Part shown: one piece after another, positions 10,300 through 19,896 of the stretch
Layout of the letters: every line of letters starts with the position of its first letter
Position numbering within the stretch: position 1 is the stretch's first letter
Origin: Agapetus fuscipes
Taxonomy: Eukaryota > Arthropoda > Insecta > Trichoptera > Glossosomatidae
DNA length: 64,000 nt
NCBI GenBank assembly: GCA_951799405.1
Contig: OX637351.1
Coordinates: 5,116,251 to 5,180,250, forward strand
Reading direction: 5' to 3'
Notes under the pieces: model-generated
Told to the model about the DNA's origin: nothing
The model's input: the letters and a program-made list of their open reading frames with translations, nothing else
Database searches by the model: none
Translations under genes and position numbers: made by a program

Positions 10300-10540
10300 A
10301 AAATGTAGTGGAGATCACACAAACTTCATAAACAAAAAATATATCGTCACATGGCTCGGTTGCTATGGTAAATACAAATTAATATGTAATTTATTATTGG
10401 TTGCCAATAACCTTAGGTACTGGATTGATAGACCTTTAATGTTTTCCCGCCGAAAAATAATTAATTTGGCACATTTGAGTTTGGATTTTTTTCGGCGAGT
10501 AGACTTCTTGTATGGCATTGTCCTCTTTAGCAACCTAATC
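10300..10540 (+). repeat. Repeat-I, diverged copy
   Basis: Shares the order tcgtcacatggctcggttgct, ttattattggttgcc and cccgccgaaaaa with the copy at 9825. The 101-codon frame across it has no protein-like features and is not a gene. Confidence 0.5.
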
Positions 10541-10651
10541 TAATCTATTATATTATCTAGGTTTTTGGCAGTTACTTCGTGAAAGTTCATTTTAATAGAT
10601 TAAAATAAAAAACTTATTTGTTACAATTCACATGAGCTTTTATTATTTTTT

Positions 10652-10699
10652 AAACACTACCGGTTTCGGGAGAAGCAATACCTCCCATCTTCAGGTGTA
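10652..10699 (-). ncRNA. Hammerhead-like ribozyme motif 2
   Basis: Minus strand: CTGAAGA, stem II GGGAG/CTCCC, GAAA, self-complementary ACCGGT, then A, then GTGT pairing with ACAC upstream of the core. Left arm of the palindrome. Confidence 0.65.
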
Positions 10700-10746
10700 A
10701 ATATAAACTGTTTATAAAAATAAAGTAAATATAAAAAGTTTATATT

Positions 10747-10794
10747 TACACCTGAAGATGGGAGGTATTGCTTCTCCCGAAACCGGTAGTGTTT
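10747..10794 (+). ncRNA. Hammerhead-like ribozyme motif 3
   Basis: Plus-strand mirror of motif 2: ACAC, CTGAAGA at 10752, GGGAG/CTCCC, GAAA at 10779, ACCGGT, A, GTGT. All invariant hammerhead positions that can be judged by eye are present. Confidence 0.65.
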
Positions 10795-10856
10795 AAAAAA
10801 TAATAAAAGCTCATGTGAATTGTAACAAATAAGTTTTTTATTTTAATCTATTAATC

Positions 10857-11215
10857 TAATCTAAGTTGCAAAGATATGTTACATTGGAGATTCACATTAC
10901 ATGCATTCTCACAACCAGACACGTACAAGTTCGCGCTTGCACATGCCTCATGAGAACCTACAACATAAAAACCAAATCACAAATGGACATACACCCTGCA
11001 ACTCTTGCCGTCCTTCCCTGAGACAGGGGTGACATTGGCAAAGTGAACCATTTTTACAGCATGGGTGGTCAGCCGCATACCAACCTATAAGTCAAGGAAC
11101 ATGCACGAAAAATTTCATTTTTTAAATCAATAAATAATAATTTATATGGACATAAAAAACTAAAACATAAAACAAATTTCACTTTAATAAACCCTAGTCG
11201 CCAACATTACAGCAG
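10857..11215 (-). repeat. LINE-A 3' end
   Basis: Minus strand copy with an intact UTR including the hairpin (here CCCTGAGACAGGGG), then the AT-rich linker and the start of the cgccaacattac block that follows the coding end. It is joined directly to a minus-strand repeat-I piece. Confidence 0.85.
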
Positions 11216-11320
11216 CAACCAATAACAAAATATTTGTTTGCCTTATACTTAGCAACCCGGCCGGGTGACGTCACAATATTGTCAATGTCAACCTCATTCA
11301 CAGAGCTTTGATAAATATGC
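11215..11320 (-). repeat. Repeat-I fragment
   Basis: agcaaccaataacaaaatat, cttagcaaccc and gtgacgtcaca are the reverse complement of the repeat-I core. Confidence 0.6.
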
Positions 11321-11810
11321 TTTTTTAATTGAGTTTTTTTATAACAAAGAAAAATAAACATTTCTTCAAAAGGAATGTCAACAAACACCCCAAACGCATT
11401 TATAAAATTTTCCTTTGACACAATTCAGTCGCGGTTTTAATTTTTTAAATTTACTTTTTCCAACCTACCTGCTTTTCATAAATTACGCCGGGTTGGCCGC
11501 CCTTTGTGCTAAACGCTGCGCGGTGTTGCCAGCGTCGCTGATGATGATTCCGCGGCGGAATTTAATATTTAATTTAAAATTACGCGCCAAGATGCGCGGA
11601 AAAGTTTTTTAATTAATAACGAGAAATTAATCTAAAAGTTGTTGCGCGAAACCGCCGGGATAGAGACGCCTATTTATTTGTCAATTGAACTAAAAACTTA
11701 GTCGTATTTTGAAAGATACCTGAAGTAGGTACCTACTGAATTAATTTTAGATTAGTCAATGTTTAAAAATAAGTTCTAGCCTCAGGGTTAATAAAAAAAA
11801 AAATAATGCT
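11320..11810. other. Spacer with GC-richer patch
   Basis: The stretch 11485-11600 is notably rich in CpG (ttacgccgggttggccgcc, aacgctgcgcggtgttgcc). No gene or repeat is recognised. It could be a remnant exon or promoter, but there is no frame support. Confidence 0.35.
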
Positions 11811-11811
11811 G

Positions 11812-12352
11812 TTTTTTTTGGTGAGCGCTGTTTTTGTTTGTATCACACCTCAAGAGCCCTCTGCGAGCTTGTTCATCTAATTTAAGTTGCAAAGATATGT
11901 TACATTGGAGATTCACATTACATGCATTCTCACAACCAGACACGTACAAGTTCGCGCTTTCACATGCCTCATGTGAACCTACAACATAATAACCAAATCT
12001 AAAATGGACATACACCTAGCAACTCTTGCCGTTCTTCCCTGTAACAGGGGTGACATTGGCAAAGTAAACCATTTTTACAGCATGGGTTGTCAGCCGCATA
12101 CCAACCTATAAGTCAAGGAACAAGAAAGCGTCGTTGTAGAAAGCGCCAATTCTCAAGCAAGACCCAGTTGCTGTAAGGCTGGATGGAGCTTTTTATGACC
12201 TGTCTTTGGTAATAATTATTATGAATTTTTATACCCAGCGAAGAGCACATTTGGAAATATAAATGGTATATTTTTTTGCTCCGCCAGTATTCGAATCCAC
12301 AACCTTCCATTTACGAGTCCGAAGTGTTGCCACTGGACTACGGACCGGTCCA
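11812..12352 (-). repeat. SINE-C (C1) split by a LINE-A insertion
   Basis: The C1 tail lies at 11812-11872 and the remaining body and head at about 12121-12352 (cttctcaagcaagacccagt, tccatttacgagtccgaagt, cggaccggtc). The sequence between is a complete LINE-A UTR copy. The SINE is therefore the older insertion. Confidence 0.85.
11873..12120 (-). repeat. LINE-A 3' UTR copy nested in SINE-C
   Basis: Complete UTR-only copy from catctaatttaagttgcaaag to ctataagtcaaggaac with no adjoining coding part, as if the UTR alone moved. The target duplication is not clear. Confidence 0.85.
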
Positions 12353-12362
12353 AAAAGCTAAG

Positions 12363-12680
12363 TGTTGGTATAGCTCAGTTGGTAGAGTGCTTGCATTCCA
12401 TGCCGTGAGCTCGGGTTCGAATCCCACCGAGGGTCTCAGAAATGTTTTCCCGTTTCGGTGTTTTTTTCAAACTCAAAATAAAATACTGGCAAGGTTTATT
12501 CAAGCTTCACAAGAAATGAGTACCAGCCCCCATGGGTGCTGTGAAACTCCAACTCCAACTGAAGTGGTTGGCGTAAGGCCGGCTCCCTTACCTAAAACAA
12601 ATAATAGCTTACCTCTCCACATGCGATCCCTTCGCAGAGATCGTGGCAAGAGTTGCACTATATTTGTAGCTTGGTTTGAG
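12363..12680 (+). repeat. SINE-B, near full length
   Basis: Box A tatagctcagttgg, box B gggttcgaatccc, body with aaataaaatactggcaagg and ccaactgaagtgg, and tail tatttgtagcttgg. It starts a few bases after the SINE-C head. Confidence 0.9.
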
Positions 12681-12689
12681 AAAATATAT

Positions 12690-12815
12690 GTATGACCCTG
12701 ACCGCTCATACTGTAAGAAATGGTACACTTTGCCGATGGCACCCCTGTTTCAAGAAAAGACGGCTGGTACATATGTATGCAGCATGTGTAAATGCGAACT
12801 TACGCGTTTTTTATG
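12690..12815 (+). repeat. LINE-A 3' UTR fragment
   Basis: gaccctgaccgctcatactg, ggtacactttgccgatggc and tgcagcatgtgtaaatgcg mark a diverged internal UTR piece. Confidence 0.7.
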
Positions 12816-12904
12816 ATTGCTTTATCGTTCGTTCCGCTTCTCTCTGTATTGTCTAACTATTCTTAAAAACTATATATCAACTTATTCTTACATTCTTCTT
12901 CTCT

Positions 12905-13306
12905 AGTTTTAATCCTGAGATTGGCTTGCAGCAATTTCTTTCACTCTTCTCCTCCATTCTTCCCTGTCTTGTGCGGCTCTTTCAAGGTCTGCATATGATG
13001 AGCAGCTCACGTCCACCAACAGGTCCTCCAGGTATTCTTGGCGTGGGCGTCCCCTAGAGTTGCTCCCCTCGGTCATATCCCCTCCATTATGGCATGCAAG
13101 AGGCCTTGTATTACATGGCCGATCCATCTTGCACGCCTTTCGGACAAGGCCCTGAGCAGATGCCTTCCTACTTCGATTCTTTGGAGAACCTCCTCATTTG
13201 TAGAGTGGTCTCTCCAGGAAATTCCAAGTAGTCTCTAGTCTCCGTTTATCTCTTTTCGATAGGCACCATGTCTCGCAGCCGTACATCATGATACTCCATA
13301 CATTTG
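12905..13306 (-). mobile_element. Non-LTR retrotransposon ORF2 C-terminal fragment
   Basis: On the minus strand the frame contains a degraded RT-distal tail: MYGCETW near the 5' side, then SRGRPRQEYLEDLLVD and DREEWRRRVKEIAASQ followed by a stop. YGCETW-to-RGRPR-to-DREEWR is the usual order after the reverse-transcriptase domain in RTE- and CR1-like LINEs. Several stops interrupt it. It is a different LINE from F1, F2 and A. Confidence 0.8.
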
Positions 13307-13425
13307 TCAACGACGATACCATGTTGAAAGCACCGGTTCTCATCAGATCACCGAAGTTAAGCAACATTGGGCGCGGATGCTACTTAGATGGGTGACTGTT
13401 AGGTACACCGCGTGTCGTTAGCATT
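13307..13425 (+). pseudogene. 5S rRNA-like head of a SINE
   Basis: This stretch aligns by eye to almost the whole of animal 5S rRNA: gtcaacgacgataccatgtt, the accggttctcatc block, then gatcaccgaagttaagcaac, attgggcgcgg, tacttagatgggtgac and the terminal caccgcgtg. The internal Pol III control regions (box A and box C equivalents) are therefore present. It is continuous with the SINE-C tRNA-like head, so it is the 5' module of a chimeric SINE and not a 5S gene. Confidence 0.85.
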
Positions 13426-13750
13426 CTTGACCGGTCCGTAGTCCAGTGGCAACACTTCGGACTCGTAAATGAATCCCGGCGGAGCACAAAAAAATATACC
13501 ATTTATATTTCCAAATATGCTCTTCGCTGGGTTGAAAAAAATCATAAAACTTTTACCAACGACCGGTCACTAAAGGTCCATCCAGCCTTACAGCAACTGG
13601 GTCTTGCTTGAGTATTGGCACTTTGTAGCGACGACAAAGCTCGTACACGTCTGCGGCACAAAAAGTACCATAGACCCCAGTGATATGATAGACCCCTAGA
13701 GTCTCTAGAAACTAGGGAGTCTCCCGCACAGGATTTCTTAAAAAAAACAT
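13426..13750 (+). repeat. SINE-C (C2 tail), body of the 5S-tRNA chimera
   Basis: Begins gaccggtccgtagtccagtgg. A short deletion removes part of the box B region (aaatgaatcccgg). The common body follows (gctcttcgctgggttg, tccagccttacagcaactgg), then an alternative tail: ctgcggcac, ccctagagtctctag, ggagtctcccgcacaggatt and an A-rich end. The same tail occurs on the minus strand at 47150. Confidence 0.85.
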
Positions 13751-14905
13751 AAGTCTTGATGAGGAGTACTGGTCAGAGTAAAAGGACTTTAATTCACTAA
13801 ATAAAATGTAGCATTAGTTGACACCATTTTCCAAGTAGGTCCGCTCTTATCTGTGTCATTTGAAATGTAAAACAAAAGTTACCGATTTCTCAAACAAAGA
13901 AACTCAATAACAAAGAAATTTAATTAGATAAAGAAAGACAAAAGAATTTAGGAGAAAAGCTGACTAGGGATTTTTTTATTTCAACACAAGTATCTACTTT
14001 GTTTTATTGTCACCATTTCTTTTTTTTTCAATTACTTTTCTAATGGATATTTTTTTTATTAAGTACAAGTGGTAGCCGGCGTGTTTCACTACGCAATTTA
14101 GGCATGCAGAATAAATTATTATCGAAAGATTTTTGTGAAATGCTGTAGAAGCACATTATTGGGTTTATTATTTTTTTTATTCAAAAAGTAATAATTCTTT
14201 TAAGTTATTTTCCGCATGTTAGTGGGTAGCGAATAGGCTTAAACTGGGACCAGGTCTGATATGAAATATAGAGTTGTGTGTATGTTATGTACATAATTAT
14301 ACAATCTACACGTTTTCTGATTTAAGTCAAAAATTTAGGTAGATATTCTGACAAAGATGAGGAAATATACAAAAGCTCTGGCCACCCCAAGTAGAATGGC
14401 ACTAGAGTAACCGTTACAAAAAGTCAAAATCTGTTAAGCGACTGAGCCAGGCTTACTGGATATCGATTTAAGAAGTTACATTTTTATAAGTTAAGATTAT
14501 TATTTAAAGTCATTATTTTTTCACATAATCCAAGAAATGGGTAGGTACTAAATATGCAATTTAGATAAATGCCTTTTTTAAGATTAAATGACTCCATTAT
14601 CCATTGTCGTTTTTTTTATGGGTTTTTTGGTTGTTTTTAACAAATTTTAAGTACCTAATTACTTCTAACAAAAGAATAAACTGACAGTATTTTTCCCAGT
14701 ATTCAAATAAATGTGTTGGTATTAAGTTATTTAAATTCTTTTTTTGTGCCTCCTTTAAAATGTATAATTTAAGTTGCCAAAATAACAATGACATTGAATA
14801 ATAATTTTTCATGAAAATACTTGTGTGTTGCGCTTACACATGCTGCATTAACATCGAGACAATTGGCGATCAGCCACGGAGGGCTCTTTTTTATATATTA
14901 AAAAA
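13750..14905. other. AT-rich spacer
   Basis: No gene. A LINE-F2 3' UTR remnant (ggccaccccaagtagaatgg) is visible at about 14380-14425. A 71-codon frame near 14600 on the minus strand is low complexity and unsupported. Confidence 0.5.
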
Positions 14906-14908
14906 AAT

Positions 14909-15126
14909 AGATTTGTGAAAAGGAATGCAATTCGCCAACCTATTCTGCCTGGCCTGAAACAGATAATAATATCTTCAAGTATTACTAATTCATATTGTTT
15001 ATTTTTAATGAATTATTAATGAATAATTACCCAATTTCATCTGTTATACCAGAGTCAAAGTTATTATCAAATGACCCAAGCGGGGATCGAACCAACGTTA
15101 TTCTATTCCAAACACGCTAGAAAGAT
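14909..15126 (-). repeat. SINE-E, left arm of a head-to-head pair
   Basis: Minus-strand copy from the 3' end (tagatttgtgaaaaggaatg) to box B (cggggatcgaacc) and cgctagaaagat. It lacks the box A end, where it meets the second copy. Confidence 0.85.
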
Positions 15127-15369
15127 GTCTGTGTTGTGGCCGAGTGGGCCAAGCGGCCGATCTTTCTAGCGTATTTGGAATGGAATAACGTTGGTTCGAT
15201 CCCCGCTTGGGTCACTTGACTTTAACTTTGACCCTGGTTCAACAGATGTTATTGGGTAATTATTAATTCATTAATATGAACAATAATGAATTACTAATTG
15301 ATGATATTAATATCTGTTTCTGGCCAGGCAGAATAGGTTGGTGAATTGCATTCCTCTTCGCAAATCTAT
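15127..15369 (+). repeat. SINE-E, right arm of the pair
   Basis: Has the complete head: gtggccgagtgggccaagcgg resembles box A of Leu/Ser tRNAs, and ggttcgatccccgc is a good box B. The body has ctttgaccctggttcaacag and ttctggccaggcagaatagg and ends gcaaatcta. With the left arm it forms a foldback of about 460 bp. Confidence 0.85.
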
Positions 15370-15375
15370 TTAAAA

Positions 15376-15413
15376 GATCAGCTCACTTTGCCCCCTCGGC
15401 CATAACACCGACT
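15376..15413 (-). repeat. SINE-E head fragment
   Basis: gatcagctcactttgccccc and ggccataacaccgac match the 5' end of SINE-E on the minus strand. It may be the missing head of the left arm displaced by the second copy. Confidence 0.7.
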
Positions 15414-15414
15414 C

Positions 15415-15710
15415 TTGCTGTGTGAAAGCTCGGGTTCGATTCCCATCGAGGGTGTCAGAAATGAGTTATCGTTTTGGTGTTTCTTTCAAACCCAAAATAA
15501 ATTACCAACAATAAAAATAAGTACAAGTCTTCACAAAAAATGAGTACAAGCCTCTTTGCGAGGTGGGAAACCCCCACTTCAATTAAAGTGCTTAGCGTAA
15601 GGCCAGCGCCCTCACCTATAAAATTAAATAGCTTCCACTGGCCACATGCGACCCATTCGCGCATAATGCGACAATAAGTGACAGTATATGTGCGGCTTAG
15701 TTGCGTAGGT
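15415..15710 (+). repeat. SINE-B lacking box A
   Basis: Starts within the head just before box B (gctcgggttcgattccc), then runs to gtgcggcttagttgcg. The original 5' end is replaced by SINE-E sequence. Confidence 0.85.
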
Positions 15711-16120
15711 TCGTTTTGTGCAATTCCACGATTTGAAAAGTGTAACTTCATGCAAACACATACTGCATTTGTACTTACAATTAAGTACAATGTTTACTTA
15801 CAAAATAGCCCAATTATAAAGTTAATGAAAACCATGTAACTTTGCTTCGTATTCACCAACATATTATGAGATATCACACATTGCCTGTGAATATGAACTT
15901 TTAGCAAACACAAACTTTTCACTTAGGAGTCGGAGCATTTTGTTTTAGTAGACTTTAGATGACGTCACGCCGACCTATTGTTTAAAATTGTGACGCACAA
16001 ACCATGTTAGTTAATAGTTAGCCAGTAACTAGCCTACATGACATGTCTGAATAGACATTTATTTCACTTTATCGGTAATGAGTTAATCGTGTACAAAGAT
16101 GAGCCAGGAAAGGTCGTGTC
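15710..16120. other. Spacer, nothing recognised
   Basis: Contains a short repeat-I-like motif (atgacgtcacgccg near 15960) but no defined element. Confidence 0.4.
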
Positions 16121-16121
16121 A

Positions 16122-16248
16122 CGACAAATTGGTCAGCGATAACTCGTCCACAGACAGCTCGGCCATAGACAAATCGGTCACACAACAGTTTGTCCACACA
16201 ACTTTTCGGTCAACGACATTCCGGTCATATACAATATAGGTCGACAGA
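16122..16248 (+). repeat. Degenerate 15-bp minisatellite, about 8 units
   Basis: Units of 15-16 bp follow the pattern cgacaaattggtcag: cgataactcgtccac, agacagctcggccat, agacaaatcggtcac, and so on. Related wording (gtggacattttgtcgg) appears near 46420. Confidence 0.8.
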
Positions 16249-16317
16249 TAGCAAATCACAGAAAACACCAATTAATTCTGATGTGTAATGCCGGCGGCAA
16301 CTTTTATGGGTTCTCAA

Positions 16318-16600
16318 AAAAAATTGTATTTGATTTTAATGTTTATCAATATTTTCATTTGTTTATTTCTAAAACGTAATTTGTTGTGTATGTTCCTTGA
16401 CTTATAGGTTGGTATGCGGGTGACCACCCATGCTTTAGAAAATGGTTCACTTTTCCAATGTAATCCCTGTTTCGGGGAAAGACGGCAAGAGTTGCAGAGT
16501 GTATGCCCATTTGAGATTTGGGTTTTTATGTTGAGGTTCACATGCGGCATTTGCAAGCGCGAACTTGTACGTGTCTTGCATATTTCAAATGATTACAGAT
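16318..16600 (+). repeat. LINE-A 3' end
   Basis: Linker (ttgtatttgattttaatgtt) followed by the UTR from tgttccttgacttatagg through gcaagcgcgaacttgtacg; the last 30 bases are lost. Confidence 0.8.
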
Positions 16601-16765
16601 TTAGATTTTGTAAGGTTTGCGATATTTGATATTTAATTTAAATTAATTATTTGATATTTGATTTAAATTAAGTTCATCTTTATTGTACCTATACCTATTT
16701 ATTTTAATTTATATAATTTTGATCTGCGGTTTTTTCTTAATAATTTAAATTTGACATAAGTACAT

Positions 16766-16812
16766 CACTCTTGATAATGACCTGAATATTAAAGGTCGAA
16801 AGTACTTGAGGT
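16766..16812 (+). ncRNA. Hammerhead-like ribozyme motif 4 (variant core)
   Basis: TTGATAA replaces CTGATGA. Stem II GACC/GGTC, GAAA and self-complementary AGTACT follow, then T, then GAG pairing with CTC before the core. The downstream tract atgaaaataaaact is shared with the copy at 56221. The core changes would probably abolish cleavage. Confidence 0.5.
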
Positions 16813-17239
16813 AGAAAATATGATTATGAAAATAAAACTACGTTATTGTATTTGAAATGGATTACAGATTTGACGAATTCTTGTTTTTTTGGGAACATTG
16901 TATCTGTTTATAACACTCCTGCCATTTATTTTTAAGAATTTTTCTTCTTTTACCTACTCGTACTTATAAATACTCAAAAATAAATTTTAAATATCCTTTC
17001 TACGAAAGATATACCTATAACAATACAAATCCTTATTCCGAACACTAATCCCATAGCTCACACCGGAAGTTTTAAGATAGCACGTTTCAGATAATATATT
17101 TTTTGTCCACCCCTGACCGTGGGGATTGTTTGACAAGTTTTGGGTCTGACAGGGGTGCGGAATTGGCCTTCACAATCGCAAATAACATAAACTTTATCCA
17201 AACGTAGCTCTTGAAGTATTAAACTTCGCGTTAAAGCTT

Positions 17240-17660
17240 GCCCATAGGAACGAATGGAATATCCAGAGTCTCAATTAAAGGAGAGCTTGTATGAAGAAGA
17301 AGACTCTGGAGGAAATGATAGAAATATGTAAGGACAGAAAGAAATGGCGGTTGATCTGTAATGTTGGAGGCTAGGGCTTTTTAAATTTGAATTTTGTATT
17401 GTTTCATATGATATTTTATATGTTTGGTATGAGGCTGACTACACATACCTACTGTAAAAAAAGGTTCACTTTGCCAATGTCACCCCTGTGTCAGGGAAGG
17501 TCGGCAAAATTTGTAAGCCTTATCTTCATTTGAGTTTTGGATTTTATTTGTAAACTGTGCACATTCAGCATTTGTAAGCGCGAACTACACGTGTTTGTTT
17601 GTGGGCATGCATTTGAGAGCTTGAAATAAATATATCATTGCAACTTAGATTATTATAAAT
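17240..17660 (+). repeat. LINE-A 3' end with coding remnant
   Basis: atatccagagtctcaattaa, ggagagcttgtatgaagaag and aggacagaaagaaatggcgg encode the frame-broken C-terminus. The complete UTR follows, ending gcaacttagattat. Confidence 0.85.
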
Positions 17661-17699
17661 TTCAAATTTGATGTCCATTGTTGATTTAAAAAATGTAAT

Positions 17700-17822
17700 T
17701 TGATTTGACATACACCCTGCAACACCTGCCGACCTTCCCTGAAGCCGGGGTGGCATCGGCAAAGTGAACCATTTTCTACAGCATGGGTGGTCAGCCGTAT
17801 ACCAACCTATAAGTCAAGGAAC
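17700..17822 (-). repeat. LINE-A 3' UTR fragment
   Basis: Minus-strand 5' half of the UTR (gacatacaccctgcaac to ctataagtcaaggaac). Confidence 0.8.
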
Positions 17823-17824
17823 AA

Positions 17825-18195
17825 ACAAAAGAAATTACATTTTCATCAAATACCAAATTTGTAAACATCCCGAAAAAGAATTGAGAATTAATCCATAGAC
17901 AGATCCACAATGACAAAAACGTTCGCTGGGGAAGATTTAGAACGACTATTTGTGGCGCCGGACTGAAAAAAAGGTGTCTCGCATCTGTAGTATTTTGTAC
18001 CCTGTCACCCTTTTTTTGTACACATACTAACAATAATACTTACGTGTGGTCTTTGAAGTTGTTTTGTTTTTAGAAAACTTCACTTTTCACGTTAAGTTTT
18101 AAAAATCCTCTTTTCTTTCTCCATTTAGATCTGTCGATTGGATCTTTCTCTTTCTCCATTTAGATTTCGAACATGGATCCTAAGATAATGATGAT
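17825..18195. other. Spacer, nothing recognised
   Basis: Includes a short duplication (tctttctccatttagat twice, 18115-18165) and an (atg)n-like run at 18188-18202. Confidence 0.5.
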
Positions 18196-18204
18196 GATGA
18201 TGAA

Positions 18205-18425
18205 TTGAATTTCCTTATATCGCCGTTTCGTGATGTAGTAGTCACTCCAAGGGCGTTTGTGCATGTGATGCCAGAAATTTGCTTGTCTTCAGTGCAATCC
18301 GGAACGTTCCATGGTCCTCTAGCTCTCTCACATGATGTGGCAGGTGGTTCCAGGCCAGAGGACCAGCAACTGGAAATGCACGCTCTCCAAACATTGTGTT
18401 AATGGCGTCTTGTTATCCTTCCAAT
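18205..18425 (-). mobile_element. LINE-J ORF2 C-terminus fragment
   Basis: Minus-strand counterpart of the copy at 20425, with gagagagctagaggaccatgg and gcaactggaaatgcac-type blocks. The encoded motif is the FGERAFxVAGPLAWNHLP type that closes many CR1- and Jockey-like ORF2 proteins. Confidence 0.75.
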
Positions 18426-18690
18426 ATTCAGGAGGTCTTCCAGTTGAGTTTCTTTTGAACTGTATAGCTCAGCGGCTTAGATACTTCTCTGGCTACAGAG
18501 TATCTCGGTCTCTATTGATAGGTGAGAATAAAAACTATTCTCGAAACATTGAGAACTAGCATATGCAACATTCCGCCAGAGCATTATACGTAGAATATTC
18601 GAGTAAACACTCACACAATCTCGAACAAATACAAAAACTTATATTATAAATAATTATTGTAATTAAAGTTTAAGTGTATGTGTATTGACA
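18425..18690. other. Spacer, nothing recognised
   Basis: Contains aagaatattc-type AT sequence. The agaataaa, ctattctcgaaacattgag, aactagcatatgc block resembles 6040 and 62560 (gaataaagatcattc, atggagaat), a small uncharacterised repeat. Confidence 0.35.
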
Positions 18691-18775
18691 TTGTAACTGT
18701 AACTCTGTTGCCATTCCGCTAGGGGTGGCCCGAGCCTCTGCAGAGCTGCCTCCATTTCTTCCTATCCTTACATCC
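18690..18775 (-). mobile_element. LINE-F2 3' UTR, left part of an interrupted copy
   Basis: tctgttgccattccgctagg and gagctgcctccatttcttcc match the F2 3' end. It continues at 18900 after an insertion. Confidence 0.8.
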
Positions 18776-18899
18776 TCAAGACACACCTATTTAGAAAGTC
18801 TTATCCATGATCGGAGAGGGCCCTTGAGGTGTGACACACACAAAAACGGCGCTCTCTTATCATTTGTAATTTAAAATAAATTAGCCTGATATTATTATT
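18776..18899 (+). mobile_element. LINE 3' end sharing the SINE-C1 tail, inserted in LINE-F2
   Basis: The insert starts with cctcaagacacacctattta and gaaagtc, consistent with a degraded KTHLFRKS-type ORF2 C-terminus. It then carries gagggcccttgaggtgtga and cacacaaaaacggcgctc and ends in (ATT)n, which is the SINE-C1 tail. TTACAT flanks both sides as a target duplication. It therefore looks like the LINE partner from which SINE-C1 took its tail. Confidence 0.7.
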
Positions 18900-19470
18900 A
18901 TTATTACATACCTCTTTCAATCCATTCATATCCATCACCTTTTTCATGCATTTTCTTCTTTTACGCTCACTTTGTATATCCCATTCTTTCACAATCCCCT
19001 CAATCTGATCACTCCATACTTTTCTCGGTCGTCCATTACCTCTTTTTCCATTCACACTACCTCTGTTTACATACTTTGTCAGTCTATCATCATTCATTCT
19101 TTCCACATGCTTAAACCATCTCATCACATTCTTTTGTACCTTAACTCTCACATCCTCTTTCAAAATAACATTCTTTCTTTACCCATTCATTCCTAACTCT
19201 ATCCCTCAGAGTTTTTCCTGACATGCTTCTCAAATGCTTCATTTACACTGTACATACTTTACTTACTTCGCTATCATTCACTGTCCATGCTTCATTTCAT
19301 ACATCAAAGTCACAACGTAACAAAGTAACAATATGCCATTGTGTACCGCCATTCTCAGATCCATCGTCATCTCGCTCTCAGAAACGAGATCATCGTTCAT
19401 TTTTTGATCAATATTTGCCCCGAGATACACTGTCAATATTTTGGTTATCAGTTCTTCGAATTGCTGACTA
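18900..19470 (-). mobile_element. LINE-F2 ORF2 C-terminal fragment
   Basis: Minus strand: KGKRGNGRPRKVWSDQIE, RWFKHVERMNDDRLTKYV and upstream MDLRMAVHNGILL pieces are readable in changing frames. The first 120 codons on the minus strand stay open. A 5'-truncated, frameshifted copy. Confidence 0.85.
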
Positions 19471-19896
19471 ACTTTATATTATCGCTTTAGTTTGTTACAC
19501 AAAGTCAAATATTATTCTATACCGCTACACCAAGAATAAAATACTGCGTTTAAAATCTATCTCAGTTTAATTTATGAAAAGTAAAAGAGCGTCTCTGTTG
19601 ATCGTTTTAGTTTTCAATCATTTCTCGGTAAAACGCTATCATTGAGCTAAGTTTTGTGCTTCCACTGGTTTTATCGGCGTATCCGACCTATCAATAGAAC
19701 TGTAAACTTCTAGATACTTCTAGTCTAGCGGTAACTCACGCTGTTATACCATCATATTTCAAGAAATTACTTCATTTTCATTATTTTGCGACGATCGCTT
19801 AAACGAAACTAAGTTGCACATGTAGTGGATCTTCTTAACGCGTAGTCTCTAAAGAAAGACGAAAAGGTAGAGAATTTTCACACTGAATGAATTCTG
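19470..19896. other. Spacer, nothing recognised
   Basis: No open frame or repeat family assigned. Confidence 0.4.

Larger units (their letters stand above)
10592..10854. mobile_element. Near-perfect palindrome with a hammerhead motif in each arm
   Basis: Two arms of about 118 bp, nearly identical when inverted, separated by about 26 bp. Each arm holds one hammerhead-like core in opposite orientation. Lack of divergence between arms points to recent formation or gene conversion. Confidence 0.9.

Noticed and set aside
12276..12695. A 139-codon gene
   Set aside because: It runs through SINE-C and SINE-B copies; the peptide is translated SINE sequence.
13307..13425. A functional 5S rRNA gene
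   Set aside because: It is fused without a terminator to the SINE-C tRNA-like head and body and has several changes from 5S; the second copy at 62433 has the same fusion.
18188..18202. (atg)n run as a microsatellite of note
   Set aside because: Too short, and next to a LINE fragment; simple-sequence tail of no special interest.
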